DNA from: Lacinutrix sp. C3R15
Lineage (GTDB): Bacteria > Bacteroidota > Bacteroidia > Flavobacteriales > Flavobacteriaceae
Length of the DNA stretch: 64,000 bases
NCBI RefSeq assembly: GCF_018860825.1
Contig: NZ_JAHKPZ010000012.1
Location: forward strand, 483,684-547,683
Direction of reading: 5' to 3'
Shown here: piece after piece, positions 43,590 through 53,366 of the stretch
Layout of the letters: each line of letters opens with the position of its first letter
Position numbering within the stretch: the first letter of the stretch is position 1
The notes under the pieces: model-generated
Databases searched by the model: none
What the model saw: only the letters and a program-made list of their open reading frames with translations
Told to the model about the DNA's origin: nothing
Translations under genes and position numbers: made by a program

Positions 43590-44456
43590 TTAATGGTATT
43601 TAGAAAATATTTTTGTGGCTTCATTGTATGCACTTTCAAAAGACATAGCACTTAAATCATGTGCTTTTTTAGTAGTTAAATAAGAGAGTACTTTTTCGGT
43701 TGGCATATTACCTGTAAGTTCATCTTTTGCCATTGGGCAACCACCAAATCCTTGAATGGCACCATCAAATCTTCTGCATCCTGCTTTGTAAGCTGCGTCT
43801 ACTTTTTCAAACCATGTAGTTGGAGTTGTGTGTAAATGTGCACCAAACTCTATTTTAGAATATTGCGGAATAAGATTAGAAAACAAATAGTCTATATTTT
43901 CTGGATTTGAGGTTCCTACAGTATCACTAAGCGACAGTATTTTTACTCCCATTTTGCTTAATCTTTCTGTCCACTCTCCTACTATATCTACATTCCAAGG
44001 ATCTCCATAAGGATTTCCAAATCCCATAGAAATATACACTACCACTTCTTTATTATGTTTATGTGCTACCTCTAGTATATTTTGTAAAAGCAACACCGAC
44101 TGTGCAATGGTTTTATGCGTATTACGCATTTGAAAGTTTTCTGAAATAGAAAAGGGATAGCCTAAATAATCAATTTCTGGATGTTGGCAAGCAGCTTCTG
44201 CTCCACGAAGATTAGCAACTATAGCCAATAATTTACTCTTAGTAGTGCTTAAATCTAATTGCGCTAAAACTTCAGCTGTATCTACCATTTGCGGAATGGC
44301 TTTTGGCGAAACAAAACTTCCAAAGTCAATAGTATCAAAACCTACACGCAATAAAGATTGAATGTATTGTATCTTTTGCTCTGTTGGTATAAACTGTTTT
44401 ATACCTTGCATAGCATCACGAGGACATTCAATAACTTTAACGTGTTTGTTTTTCAT
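43590..44456 (-). CDS. Hydroxymethylglutaryl-CoA lyase
   Basis: This is a 288-residue TIM-barrel enzyme of the HMGL-like family. The motifs are ECPRDAMQG (substrate and metal end), GAHLHTTPTTW (metal-binding His pair), and DGAIQGFGGCPMAKDELTGNMPTE (catalytic Cys). It cleaves HMG-CoA to acetyl-CoA and acetoacetate in leucine breakdown. I prefer the ATG at 44456, three codons inside the open frame. The neighbour is a LysE exporter; no leucine genes are adjacent. Confidence 0.9.
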   Translation of the reverse strand: MKNKHVKVIECPRDAMQGIKQFIPTEQKIQYIQSLLRVGFDTIDFGSFVSPKAIPQMVDTAEVLAQLDLSTTKSKLLAIVANLRGAEAACQHPEIDYLGYPFSISENFQMRNTHKTIAQSVLLLQNILEVAHKHNKEVVVYISMGFGNPYGDPWNVDIVGEWTERLSKMGVKILSLSDTVGTSNPENIDYLFSNLIPQYSKIEFGAHLHTTPTTWFEKVDAAYKAGCRRFDGAIQGFGGCPMAKDELTGNMPTEKVLSYLTTKKAHDLSAMSFESAYNEATKIFSKYH

Positions 44457-44504
44457 ATAGGTCAAAGATAAAAAAGATTCGTAGTAACGAAAACGATTTA
44501 GATT

Positions 44505-45122
44505 TTAAAGTAATATTAAAATAGCTATAGCAATAAAAACAACAATCTGCAACCATTTTAAAACTACTCCAGCATTAGTATTCTGTTTTAAATAATCTGA
44601 AATTAATCCTGCTAAAATGGCTATTAAAGAGAATACTACAAAAGACACAGTCATAAACACAGCACCTAAAACATAAAATTGTGTTACTGTATTCATGGTT
44701 TCACTAAATAAAAAACCAGGAAAAAATGCTAAGAAAAAAATAGACACTTTAGGGTTTAATACATTCATGATAAACCCTTGTTTATATAATTGTAATAAAC
44801 TTTTTTTTGGAGCACTAGTATTACTAAAGGCTATTCTAGAATCGCCTTTAAAAACCTTATAAGCCAGATACAGTAAATATAAAGCACCTAAAAGTTTAAT
44901 AGTAAAAAATAAATTATCATTGGCCTTTATTATTGCAGAAACTCCAAAAGCTACTAAAGTGGTGTGTACAATACAGCCTGTTATTAAGCCTGCTACAGTT
45001 GCTAACCCGTATTGTTTACCATTGGTAATACTTTGCATCAATACAAAAATATTATCTGGTCCAGGAGATAATGCTAAAGCAGCTGTTGCAAACACAAAGG
45101 AAAGTAACAAATCATAATTCAT
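44505..45122 (-). CDS. LysE/RhtB-family exporter
   Basis: This is a 205-residue inner-membrane protein with about six helices and the motifs SPGPDNIFVLMQSI and GFIMNVLNPKVSIFFLAFFPGF. The substrate is unknown. It begins 3 bp after pyrD on the same strand, so the two are cotranscribed. Confidence 0.88.
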   Translation of the reverse strand: MNYDLLLSFVFATAALALSPGPDNIFVLMQSITNGKQYGLATVAGLITGCIVHTTLVAFGVSAIIKANDNLFFTIKLLGALYLLYLAYKVFKGDSRIAFSNTSAPKKSLLQLYKQGFIMNVLNPKVSIFFLAFFPGFLFSETMNTVTQFYVLGAVFMTVSFVVFSLIAILAGLISDYLKQNTNAGVVLKWLQIVVFIAIAILILL

Positions 45123-45125
45123 GCA

Positions 45126-46157
45126 TTACATTTTTAAAATGGCCTCATTTATTTCTTTTATAAGTTTAGGTCCTTCATAAATAAAGCCTGTATAAATTTG
45201 TACTAGATCTGCTCCTGCTTCTATTTTCTCTAAAGCATCTTTTGCAGAATGAATTCCTCCTACTCCAATTATAGGGAAGGCTTTATTGCTTTTAGTTGCT
45301 AAATACTTAATGACTTTGGTAGATTTTTCATTAATTGGTTTTCCGCTCAAACCTCCATTTCCAATTTCTGCTAATCGTGCTTCACTTGCTTTTAACCCTG
45401 TTCTATCTGTAGATGTATTACTTGCAATTACACCATCTAAATTAGTTTCTGCAATAAGCTCGATTATTTCATCTAATTGTCCTTCATTTAAATCTGGAGC
45501 AATTTTTAGTAAAATTGGTTTTTGTGTTTCAAAGCTATTATTTGCTTTTTGCACAGCGCTAATTAATTCTAGTAAGTAATCTTTATCGTTTAATTTAGCA
45601 TGACTACCAACATTTGGGCAACTAACATTAAGTACAAAATAATCAACATAAGGATGCAAACCATGAAAACACTCCAAATAATCTTTGGTATAATCTTCGG
45701 GTTTCGTTTGTGTATTTTTACCAATGTTTCCGCCAATAATAACTTTGCCTTTATTCTTTTTTAGTTGTTTAATGGCTGTTTCAAGACCTTCGTTATTAAA
45801 ACCCATTCTATTAATAATTCCTTGATCCTCTTTTAAACGAAACAATCTTTGTTTAGGATTTCCTGCTTGTCCTTTAGGTGTAACGGTTCCTATTTCAATA
45901 AACCCAAAACCAAAATTTGACAATTCATTATATAGCACTGCATTTTTATCAAAACCTGCTGCTAATCCTACAGGATTTTTAAAGGTTAAACCAAAGAGTT
46001 TTCGCTCTAGTTTAGTATTTTCTACAGCATACATGCTTTTAAACAGACTGGAAAAGCCTGGAATTTTACACGTAAAACGAATTAAAGAAAAGGTGAAATG
46101 GTGAATTTTTTCGGGATCGAAAAGAAAAAATATTGGCCTTAGTAGTAATTTGTACAT
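45126..46157 (-). CDS. pyrD: Quinone-dependent dihydroorotate dehydrogenase
   Basis: This is a 343-residue class 2 enzyme. It has the N-terminal amphipathic extension that binds the membrane, [12 protein letters not shown], the catalytic-base region [11 protein letters not shown], and [10 protein letters not shown] (FMN binding). It oxidises dihydroorotate to orotate in pyrimidine synthesis and gives electrons to menaquinone. It is the first gene of a pair with LysE and is divergent from pepT. Confidence 0.95.
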   Translation of the reverse strand: MYKLLLRPIFFLFDPEKIHHFTFSLIRFTCKIPGFSSLFKSMYAVENTKLERKLFGLTFKNPVGLAAGFDKNAVLYNELSNFGFGFIEIGTVTPKGQAGNPKQRLFRLKEDQGIINRMGFNNEGLETAIKQLKKNKGKVIIGGNIGKNTQTKPEDYTKDYLECFHGLHPYVDYFVLNVSCPNVGSHAKLNDKDYLLELISAVQKANNSFETQKPILLKIAPDLNEGQLDEIIELIAETNLDGVIASNTSTDRTGLKASEARLAEIGNGGLSGKPINEKSTKVIKYLATKSNKAFPIIGVGGIHSAKDALEKIEAGADLVQIYTGFIYEGPKLIKEINEAILKM

Positions 46158-46272
46158 CTAGTAATGTTTGCACAAAAGTAATTCTAAAAAAAAAGATGAA
46201 CAATTCAAAAGACAAAAAACTTAATAATTGTATTTTTACAACTTCAGAAAATTTATTAATAATTAAAAATAT

Positions 46273-46288
46273 TCCCATGGTCATGGGA
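46273..46288 (+). promoter_or_regulatory. Perfect inverted repeat in the pepT leader
   Basis: TCCCATG and CATGGGA form a perfect palindrome around GT. It ends 8 bp before the pepT start codon, where it could be an operator or a hairpin that hides the ribosome site. Confidence 0.5.
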
Positions 46289-46296
46289 TAATAAAT

Positions 46297-47535
46297 ATGA
46301 TTTCTAAACAAGATATAATAAAACGCTTTGTAGGTTATGTAACTGTAGACACAGAGTCAGACCCAGAAAGCACTACAACACCAAGTACAGCAAAACAATG
46401 GGATTTAGCAAATGCTTTAGTTGAAGAACTTAAAGCCATTGGTATGCAAGATGTAACTATAGATGATAAAGCATACATCATGGCAACTTTACCTAGTAAT
46501 ATAGACCATGAAGTGCCAACTATTGGTTTTATTTCACATTTTGATACTACTCCAGATTTTACTGGAAAAGATGTAAAACCACAAATAATTGATAGTTATG
46601 ATGGTAAAGACATTGTTTTAAATGAAGCTGAAAACATTGTACTTTCTCCAGATTATTTTGAAGATTTAATACAATATAAAGGACAAACGTTAATTACTAC
46701 AGACGGAACAACGCTTCTTGGAGCAGATGATAAAGCAGGAATTACCGAAATTATTTCTGCTATGGAATATCTTATTCAAAATCCTGAAATTAAACACGGT
46801 AAAATTAGAGTTGGTTTTACTCCTGATGAAGAAATTGGTAGAGGAGCACACCATTTTGATGTTGAAAAATTTGGAGCAGATTGGGCCTATACCATGGATG
46901 GAAGTCAAATTGGCGAGTTAGAATACGAAAACTTTAATGCTGCCGGAGCTGTTGTAAAAGTAAAAGGTAAAATTGTACATCCTGGTTATGCAAAAGGTAA
47001 AATGATAAACTCTATGTATATAGCTACAGAGTTTATAAACTCATTACCAAGAATGGAAACTCCGGAGCACACTGAAGGTTATGAAGGCTTCTTTCATCTA
47101 TATTCTATAAGTGGTGAAGTTGAAGAAACGGTTTTACAATACATAATTCGTGATCATGATAGAGAACATTTTGAAGCGCGAAAAGAAATGATGCAAAAAC
47201 TAACCAATGAGTTAAATACGCAATATGGTCGTGAAGTAATTTCTATTGAAATTAAAGACCAATACTTTAACATGAAAGAAAAAGTAGAGCCTGTTATGCA
47301 TATTGTAGATATTGCAGAAGAAGCGATGAAGCAACTAGATATTAAACCACTTATTAAAGCTATTCGTGGTGGTACAGACGGTTCGCAATTAAGTTATATG
47401 GGATTACCTTGCCCTAATATTTTTGCTGGTGGACACAATTTTCATGGTCGTTATGAGTATGTTCCTGTTGAAAGCATGATAAAAGCAACTGAAGTTATTT
47501 GCAAAATTGCTGAACTTACTGCGCTTAAAAAGTAA
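46297..47535 (+). CDS. pepT: Peptidase T (tripeptide aminopeptidase)
   Basis: This is a 412-residue di-zinc M20 peptidase. The metal and catalytic residues lie in [32 protein letters not shown] and MDGS, with a final His in [11 protein letters not shown]. It removes the N-terminal residue from tripeptides in the cytoplasm. It is monocistronic, with an inverted repeat in the leader and a strong terminator. The length is standard. Confidence 0.95.
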   Translation: MISKQDIIKRFVGYVTVDTESDPESTTTPSTAKQWDLANALVEELKAIGMQDVTIDDKAYIMATLPSNIDHEVPTIGFISHFDTTPDFTGKDVKPQIIDSYDGKDIVLNEAENIVLSPDYFEDLIQYKGQTLITTDGTTLLGADDKAGITEIISAMEYLIQNPEIKHGKIRVGFTPDEEIGRGAHHFDVEKFGADWAYTMDGSQIGELEYENFNAAGAVVKVKGKIVHPGYAKGKMINSMYIATEFINSLPRMETPEHTEGYEGFFHLYSISGEVEETVLQYIIRDHDREHFEARKEMMQKLTNELNTQYGREVISIEIKDQYFNMKEKVEPVMHIVDIAEEAMKQLDIKPLIKAIRGGTDGSQLSYMGLPCPNIFAGGHNFHGRYEYVPVESMIKATEVICKIAELTALKK

Positions 47536-47546
47536 ATCTTTAAATT

Positions 47547-47581
47547 AAAAAAAGCCATAACAACCCTGTTATGGCTTTTTT
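47547..47581. terminator. Bidirectional terminator after pepT
   Basis: AAAAAGCCATAAC pairs with GTTATGGCTTTTT around a 6-base loop. It serves pepT and the converging lipoprotein gene. Confidence 0.85.
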
Positions 47582-47613
47582 AGTTTATACTAAAGACTAC
47601 TTTTAAGTATATT

Positions 47614-48108
47614 TTATTTTTTTTCTTCTTCTTCTGGTTTTATAAATTCTGACTGGTATTTTTCTAAAAATTGCTTTTGTCTTGCAATCATTTGTTGTGT
47701 TATTCTATCCATATCCATAAAATCTTTACCAAAATCACTTCCAAAAAAATCATCATTAAAAAACTGTTTACTAAAAAGAGAATCGTTAGTAAAAACATCT
47801 TCAAACCCTTGGTTTTTAAAGCCTGAAAAACTACTAAAGAATCTAGATTTAAAAGATTGTACTAAACTATCTCTATCTGCAGCTTTTAAATGGTCATACT
47901 TGTTATTAGAAGACCAAGAATAAATGCTATCATATCTAACTAAGTTTCCGTTTTCATCAAATTCTTTATCTACTTTCCAAGAACCTTGAGGTTTTTGTGC
48001 TATGTTATTTTTTTGATCTTTGGTATTTGTGTTTTGTTTTTCCTTTACTTGCCCATTACAACTAATGCTTAACATGGCTACAATGCACAATACAATATAC
48101 TTTTTCAT
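47614..48108 (-). CDS. Lipoprotein of unknown function
   Basis: This is a 164-residue protein with a lipobox (LSISC at residue 17), a Lys/Asn-rich linker, a WKVDKEFDENGNLVRYDSIYSWSS segment and a C-terminal half full of Phe, Asp and Ser (DSLFSKQFFNDDFFGSDFGKDFMD). No known domain is recognised. It is probably anchored in a membrane; its function is not assignable. Confidence 0.65.
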   Translation of the reverse strand: MKKYIVLCIVAMLSISCNGQVKEKQNTNTKDQKNNIAQKPQGSWKVDKEFDENGNLVRYDSIYSWSSNNKYDHLKAADRDSLVQSFKSRFFSSFSGFKNQGFEDVFTNDSLFSKQFFNDDFFGSDFGKDFMDMDRITQQMIARQKQFLEKYQSEFIKPEEEEKK

Positions 48109-48150
48109 TTTTTAAAATTTTAAGTTATACATTATAAAGTTTACCTGACC

Positions 48151-48381
48151 TTATGTTTTAAAAAGCCCTCCTGTTTTGATGCATTTTATTAATTTATTTT
48201 GGTGAAATACTTCTACATTTCTTTTTCCATTAGTATACCAAACACATTGCAAATAGCAATTATTAGTAACCAGATCTAAAAGCGCATCTTTTTTTGAAAT
48301 GTACTTAAGTACTTCCATTTTTGGAGCAGCATGTTTTCCTTTTAATTTCACCCAATCTCCTGGTTTAAATTTTCTTTGCAT
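48151..48381 (-). CDS. YodC-like (DUF2158) small protein
   Basis: This is a 76-residue protein with the DUF2158 start FKPGDWVKLKGKHAAPKMEV and a VWYTNGKRNVEVFHQNKL segment, close in size to YodC. It is cytoplasmic; the function is unknown. It sits between the unknown lipoprotein and the small heat-shock gene, and a stem-loop separates it from the latter. Confidence 0.7.
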   Translation of the reverse strand: MQRKFKPGDWVKLKGKHAAPKMEVLKYISKKDALLDLVTNNCYLQCVWYTNGKRNVEVFHQNKLIKCIKTGGLFKT

Positions 48382-48416
48382 AACATTGTTGCTTTAATGG
48401 TTAAAATAAATTATAA

Positions 48417-48448
48417 GTATGAGGCTGAAAAAAAATCAGCCTCATACT
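48417..48448 (-). terminator. Stem-loop between hsp20 and the YodC-like gene
   Basis: A perfect 13-bp stem AGTATGAGGCTGA/TCAGCCTCATACT surrounds a short A-rich loop. It is a likely terminator for hsp20, though the T run after it is weak. Confidence 0.65.
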
Positions 48449-48475
48449 CTGTACTTCAATTAAAACAACAATATT

Positions 48476-48952
48476 TTATGAAATTTTAATGCTTCTAGGA
48501 GGTTTTTGTTTAGCCTCTTCTTTTTTAGGTAAAAGAATGCTTAAAATGCCATCATTATAACTTGCTTTTATTTGATCTTCATTTACACTTTCAGGCAAGG
48601 TAAAAGTTCTTTTAAACGAAGAGTAGCCATACTCTCTACGTGTGTAGTTTACATTTTTTTGTTCTTTTTCTTCTTTTACCTCTGTAGAAATAGATAATTC
48701 TTGATTTTCCAGGTCTATTTTAAAATCTGATTTTTTTAAACCAGGAACAGCCATTTCTACCATAAAAGCATCTGCTGTTTCTTTAATATTTACTTTTGGT
48801 AAAGTAATACCTGTATTAAAATTAGAGGTAAATACAGATGGTAAATCTCTATTAAAAATATCCTCTAACCAATTAGAAATAGTAGGGAAGTTTGCATTTG
48901 AATTTGTGTTTGCTAAACTTCCGTTTTTAGGAACATTAACTAAATTGCTCAT
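48476..48952 (-). CDS. Hsp20/alpha-crystallin small heat-shock protein
   Basis: This is a 158-residue chaperone. The alpha-crystallin domain runs from about residue 48 to 140 (VNIKETADAFMVEMAVPGLKKSDF, REYGYSSFKRTFTLPESV, YNDGILSILLPKK), and a C-terminal tail carries RSIKIS with the I-x-I motif. It holds unfolded proteins in the cytoplasm. It has an AT-rich promoter region with no recognised heat-shock operator. Confidence 0.92.
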   Translation of the reverse strand: MSNLVNVPKNGSLANTNSNANFPTISNWLEDIFNRDLPSVFTSNFNTGITLPKVNIKETADAFMVEMAVPGLKKSDFKIDLENQELSISTEVKEEKEQKNVNYTRREYGYSSFKRTFTLPESVNEDQIKASYNDGILSILLPKKEEAKQKPPRSIKIS

Positions 48953-49194
48953 AATTACAAAATTTTAAATTAAACATTTTTTCAAATTTGAACCCTTAGA
49001 GATTCTGTTACATTATTTTCAAAAAAAATACCAAACTAAACAAAACTTGTTATTTGTTAAAATTGTATTAAAAACTTTATTTTTTATGCCATTTTTTCAG
49101 AATTACACCTATTTAAACACTTTAAAAATGTCATTTTTTCATTTTTTAAGTATCAATAATTCTGTTATAGATAGTATCGTGTTACTGGTACAAA

Positions 49195-49231
49195 AAAAGA
49201 GTCTGCCTTAATAATTAAGACAGACTCTTTT
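49195..49231 (-). terminator. Terminator after the siderophore-type receptor
   Basis: AAAGAGTCTG-CTTAAT pairs with ATTAAG-CAGACTCTTT (one bulged base on each arm), with A and T runs flanking. It is about 20 bp beyond the stop of the receptor gene. The rest of 48953-49194 is AT-rich with no gene seen. Confidence 0.75.
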
Positions 49232-49252
49232 AATGTAAACCAAGTGTATATA

Positions 49253-51631
49253 TTAAAAACTATAGGTTAAAACTCCTGCAAAATTTCTAGGATCTGTTTG
49301 GTTTATATACGTTGTTCTGTATGCATTATACCCAATTTTATTAAACACATTATTTAATAATAATCTTGCATTCCAGTGCTTATTAAATCTATAACCTGCT
49401 TGTGCATTAACCTGTGTATACGCATCTACATTAAAAGGTTCTTGATTAGGTACAATACCTTCATGTGTTACAGCTCCTGAGCTCCAGTCATTAACAGGTC
49501 TTTCTCCTGTATAGTATACTCCTGCTCCTAGAGATAATCCTTCTAACTGCTTTTTAAAACTATAATTAGCATATACATTAAAAGTATGTTTTGGTGTATT
49601 TAATGGTGAAGAACCATATACGTAAGAAGTATGTTCTTTATACTGTGCATCTATATAAGAATACCCAGTTATTACTTCTAAATTATCTAAAACACGTCCG
49701 CTAAGCTCTACTTCTACTCCTTTTCTTTCGTCATTACCTCCTTTTTGGTAATATCCTGTTGCTACCCAGTTTTCGTCATAAACAGGTAAATTAATGTCTT
49801 TATTATTAATTTTAAAGAAAGTAAAATTAAAACGCAAACGACTATCTAACCAATTGGTTTTAATTCCTGCTTCTAGTTGATCATAACGTTCATTCCCTAA
49901 TTCTTCACCGTTAACATCTAAACGTGTTGCTGTTCTAGGGTAAGAACTGTTTGTGTATGATGCAAAAACATTTACGTTTTCAATAGGTGTTACTATTACC
50001 CCAAATAAAGGGTTAAAAGCATCACTTTCTGTAGTTTCTGTAGCTGCTATAGTTTGCGTTTTACTATATCTAAAACCTACAAATGTTTTAAAGTACTTAT
50101 TAAAAGTAATAACGTCTTGTGCAACAAAACCTAATGCTTTAGATTTTGCTCCTGCTGTACTAGCATCACCAAAAGCTAAATCACTTGGTAATGTATGTGT
50201 ATTGTTTGTAAATACATCTATACTATCTACAGTAGAAACACTTTGAGAAAAGGTACTATAATCTGTGGTTCTATAATCAAACCCAACTTGAAAAGTATGT
50301 GAAATACTTCCTGTTTTTACATCATCACCAATAACATCAAATTGTAAAACACTGTTATCATCACTTCTGGTAGAAACAGCATAACCTCTAGCTCTTTGGT
50401 TATAAATAGGATCTCCTAAATCATCACTAATCACACTACCTAAACTCGCTCCTTTATCATCTAAATCTAATTTAGATTTATAATAAGCAGCTTTTAAGGT
50501 TAATTTATTGGTTAATTCTCTATTAAATCGAATAGCATACGTGCTATTGGTAGTTAATGATTTATCATTTTCAAACCCTAGAAACTGATCTTCTGGTAAA
50601 TCATAAATATTATTTTCATCATTTTCACCTAAATTTACTGTACCTACATCTGGAGTTCTACTATCTTCAAAATAATCCATTTCAAAAGTAACAGTAGTTT
50701 TATCATCTACTTTCCACTCTAATGAAGGATTAATATAAAAACGATCTGAAGAAATTCCGCTTCTATAACTATCTGCTCTTTCTAAAGCACCATCAATTCT
50801 AAAAGCAAGGTTTTCCTTTTTGGTAAGCGGACCAAACACATCAAAAGTAGTTCTTGCTTGCCCGAAACTACCACCTCTTAAAGAGACATTACCTCCATAA
50901 TAGTACTTAGGTGTTTTGGTTACAATATTAATAACACCTCCAGGACTTCCTAAATCTGTTGCAACACCTTGTGTAATAGACGCTGCTCCTTTTAGTACCT
51001 GAATGTTATCTACACCTTGCATGTCTGTTAAAATACCTGTTCCTCTAAAATCGGAATGTACACGAACCCCATTTTTTAAAATTGGTATTCCTCTAAATCC
51101 ACGAGAAGACATACTCTCTCTTTTGTTACCATAAGTAGCAAAAGTATACACACCAGGTACATTTTTTGTTGCATCAGAAATAGATAAATTACCCTGTTGT
51201 GTAATTAGCTTATCTGAAATAATAGATATACTCTGTATTTGCTCATAAGGTTCTAGAGGTAATCTGGTTAAAGCCTCAATTTTATCTGGATGCTTAAAAC
51301 GGTTTCCAAAAACCTCTACTTCATCAATACTACCATCGTTTATTAGTTGTATTTCTATAAATTGTTGGCTTTTAGTATCAATTATTATTTGTTGTTCGGT
51401 TGTTTTATAACCAATAGAAGATATTACTAAAGTATAATTACCTGGCTGTAAAGCATTCATTATAAAAACACCATTTGCATCAGCAGAAACACCAGTACTT
51501 GTATTTTTAACAAGTATAGTAGCAAAAGGAACGTCTTCGTTATTTTCATTTACAATATGGCCTTCAAGTTTTGTTTGCGCAAAGGTAAACTGCACAAGTA
51601 AAGCAAAAAGAAAAAATAATTTATGATTCAT
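49253..51631 (-). CDS. TonB-dependent siderophore-type receptor
   Basis: This is a 792-residue receptor with a signal peptide (MNHKLFFLFALLVQFTFAQ), a carboxypeptidase-D-like domain (residues 20-100), a plug (MSSRGFRGIPILKNGVRV, GSPGGVINIVTKTP) and a barrel ending YSF. The plug wording is that of FhuA/FecA-like ferric-siderophore receptors. The start at 51631 is the signal peptide Met; the open frame begins 17 residues earlier. No siderophore genes are nearby, so it may take up foreign siderophores. Confidence 0.88.
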   Translation of the reverse strand: MNHKLFFLFALLVQFTFAQTKLEGHIVNENNEDVPFATILVKNTSTGVSADANGVFIMNALQPGNYTLVISSIGYKTTEQQIIIDTKSQQFIEIQLINDGSIDEVEVFGNRFKHPDKIEALTRLPLEPYEQIQSISIISDKLITQQGNLSISDATKNVPGVYTFATYGNKRESMSSRGFRGIPILKNGVRVHSDFRGTGILTDMQGVDNIQVLKGAASITQGVATDLGSPGGVINIVTKTPKYYYGGNVSLRGGSFGQARTTFDVFGPLTKKENLAFRIDGALERADSYRSGISSDRFYINPSLEWKVDDKTTVTFEMDYFEDSRTPDVGTVNLGENDENNIYDLPEDQFLGFENDKSLTTNSTYAIRFNRELTNKLTLKAAYYKSKLDLDDKGASLGSVISDDLGDPIYNQRARGYAVSTRSDDNSVLQFDVIGDDVKTGSISHTFQVGFDYRTTDYSTFSQSVSTVDSIDVFTNNTHTLPSDLAFGDASTAGAKSKALGFVAQDVITFNKYFKTFVGFRYSKTQTIAATETTESDAFNPLFGVIVTPIENVNVFASYTNSSYPRTATRLDVNGEELGNERYDQLEAGIKTNWLDSRLRFNFTFFKINNKDINLPVYDENWVATGYYQKGGNDERKGVEVELSGRVLDNLEVITGYSYIDAQYKEHTSYVYGSSPLNTPKHTFNVYANYSFKKQLEGLSLGAGVYYTGERPVNDWSSGAVTHEGIVPNQEPFNVDAYTQVNAQAGYRFNKHWNARLLLNNVFNKIGYNAYRTTYINQTDPRNFAGVLTYSF

Positions 51632-51784
51632 GGTTTTATTATTTGGATTGATTTTAAATAAAGGCGCAAATATAAAACCCAAAACTTAAAAATCAAACTT
51701 TATTTAGACCAATTAAAAATAAAAAACACAACCATCCGAATATGAACACGTCTTCAATAAAAATAATATTGAAGAATATTTATG

Positions 51785-51792
51785 TAAATTTG
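51785..51792 (+). promoter_or_regulatory. -7 element of the DUF1801 gene
   Basis: TAAATTTG is an exact match to TAnnTTTG and lies 24 bp before the start codon. No correctly spaced -33 TTG is seen. Confidence 0.45.
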
Positions 51793-51815
51793 TTTTAAAC
51801 AATACAAAACAAAGC

Positions 51816-52415
51816 ATGGCCAAAGTAAGTTCTGTTGAAGCATATATAGAAAGTAATAAGCATTTTGCAGAAGCATTACTTATGCTTAGAGAAATAGTTA
51901 CAAAAACTAATCTGGAGGAATCTATAAAATGGTCTGCTCCTACCTATAGCTTAAAAGGAAAGAACATTTTAAGTATTGCTGCTTTTAAAAACCATTTTTG
52001 CCTTTGGTTTTTTCAGGGTGTATTTTTAAAAGATGAGCATAAACTATTAATGAATGCACAGGAAAAAACGAAAGCTTTACGACAAATGCGATTTTCATCT
52101 ATTGAAGAAATAGAACCTCATATTATTTTAGACTATATAAAAGAAGCCATAGAAAATCAAAAATTAGGAAAAGAAATAAAGCCTGTAAAAACCACTAAAA
52201 AAGAGGTTATTATTCCTGCTGAATTAAAAGCGGTATTTAATGCTAATACAATACTTAAAGATGCTTTTAAAGCACTTTCTCCTGCTAAACAACGTGAATA
52301 TTGCGAACATATAGCAACTGCTAAAAGAGAAGCTACAAAACAATCTAGAATAACTAAAATAACCCCTTTAATTATTAAAGGTGTTGGCTTACATGATAAG
52401 TATAAAAATTGTTAA
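51816..52415 (+). CDS. DUF1801/YdeI-type protein
   Basis: This is a 199-residue protein. An N-terminal DUF1801 domain (LREIVTKTNLEESIKWSAPTYSLKGKNILSIAAFKNHFCLWFF in type) is followed by a YdeI-like C-terminal helix segment (FKALSPAKQREYCEHIATAKREATKQSRI). It shares this last part with the YdeI gene at 2.7 kb. The biochemical function is unknown. It is cytoplasmic and has its own promoter. Confidence 0.8.
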   Translation: MAKVSSVEAYIESNKHFAEALLMLREIVTKTNLEESIKWSAPTYSLKGKNILSIAAFKNHFCLWFFQGVFLKDEHKLLMNAQEKTKALRQMRFSSIEEIEPHIILDYIKEAIENQKLGKEIKPVKTTKKEVIIPAELKAVFNANTILKDAFKALSPAKQREYCEHIATAKREATKQSRITKITPLIIKGVGLHDKYKNC

Positions 52416-52454
52416 TTAGTTGTAAGTTGGCTGTAATTTGAAACCGCAAGAATA

Positions 52455-52967
52455 TTGAGAAAAAGAAAGAAAATTTCACTAGGCATATTAGTAATTCTAG
52501 TAATCGGATTTTTTATACCTCAAAATTTAAAAATGCCAGTGCAAGGAGCAACAAAATATGACTATAATTCAAAATCATTTTGGTTTTATCCTTGGGGAAA
52601 ATCTGTCACACACAAAGGAGTAGATATTTTTGCTAAAAAGGGAACAGGAATTAATTCTTCGGTTTCTGGTTTCGTTTTATATGCTGGAGAAATAGGTTTT
52701 GGAGGAAAATTTGTGTTGATACTTGGACCAAAATGGAGAGTACACTATTATGCGCATATGCATGAATTAAAAACGTCTTCTTTTTCTTTTGTCAACAGAA
52801 ACTCAACAATAGGTACCGTTGGAACCAGTGGAAATGCTTCAGGAAAACCACCACACTTACACTACTCTATTTTAACAATGATTCCTTACGTTTGGAAAAT
52901 AGATTCTGACAAACAAGGTTGGAAAAAAATGTTTTATTTAAACCCTATTGAATATTTAAAAAAATAA
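52455..52967 (+). CDS. M23-family peptidase, membrane-anchored, TTG start
   Basis: This is a 170-residue protein with an N-terminal signal anchor (KISLGILVILVIGFFIPQ) and an M23 domain: HKGVDIF (HxxxD zinc site) and HLHYS (HxH site), with YYAHMHEL between. It cuts peptide cross-links of peptidoglycan. It begins at TTG, as no earlier ATG gives the anchor; the next Met is at residue 28. A terminator follows. Its Lys/Phe-rich text differs somewhat from its neighbours, so recent gain is possible but unproven. Confidence 0.82.
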   Translation: MRKRKKISLGILVILVIGFFIPQNLKMPVQGATKYDYNSKSFWFYPWGKSVTHKGVDIFAKKGTGINSSVSGFVLYAGEIGFGGKFVLILGPKWRVHYYAHMHELKTSSFSFVNRNSTIGTVGTSGNASGKPPHLHYSILTMIPYVWKIDSDKQGWKKMFYLNPIEYLKK

Positions 52968-53007
52968 AAGACAAACTTAAAATGTGTGTAAAAAATGTTT
53001 AAAAAAG

Positions 53008-53043
53008 AAAAAGCTTCAAAGAAAAAATCTTTGAAGCTTTTTT
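53008..53043. terminator. Bidirectional terminator between the M23 gene and yajC
   Basis: AAGCTTCAAAGA pairs with TCTTTGAAGCTT around AAAAA, flanked by A and T runs. Confidence 0.85.
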
Positions 53044-53064
53044 ATATAATGAAGTATGTAAAAC

Positions 53065-53361
53065 TTACTTCTTTGTTTCTGTTGGTGATACGTTTAAGTT
53101 TTTACTTAGTTCCATAGAAATTGCAGAACGATCAAACTTTAACTTTCCAGCCATAGTTTCAATAACACAACTGTTATCTTTTTCGTTAAGCTCTGCTATT
53201 TTACCATGCAAACCACTTTTAGTAATTACTTTATCTCCACGTTTAAGTTCGCTAGCAAACTTTTTTTCTTGTTTTGCACGTTTCATTTGTGGTGCAATCA
53301 TAAAAAAGTAAACTACAGCAAACATTGCTATAAACGGTAAAAATTGTCCTATTTCTCCCAT
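53065..53361 (-). CDS. yajC: Preprotein translocase subunit YajC
   Basis: This is a 98-residue protein with one N-terminal helix (FLPFIAMFAVVYFFMIAPQMKRAKQE) and a KRGDKVITKSGLHGKIAEL domain, the classic YajC layout. It helps the SecDF-YajC complex at the inner membrane. It follows the DUF1573 gene by 5 bp and probably shares its transcript. Confidence 0.93.
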   Translation of the reverse strand: MGEIGQFLPFIAMFAVVYFFMIAPQMKRAKQEKKFASELKRGDKVITKSGLHGKIAELNEKDNSCVIETMAGKLKFDRSAISMELSKNLNVSPTETKK

Positions 53362-53366
53362 TCTAA

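Noticed and set aside
52430..53007. M23 peptidase gene as another gene cassette
   Set aside because: A GTTG-like word lies upstream, but the two-stem element is not found on either side.
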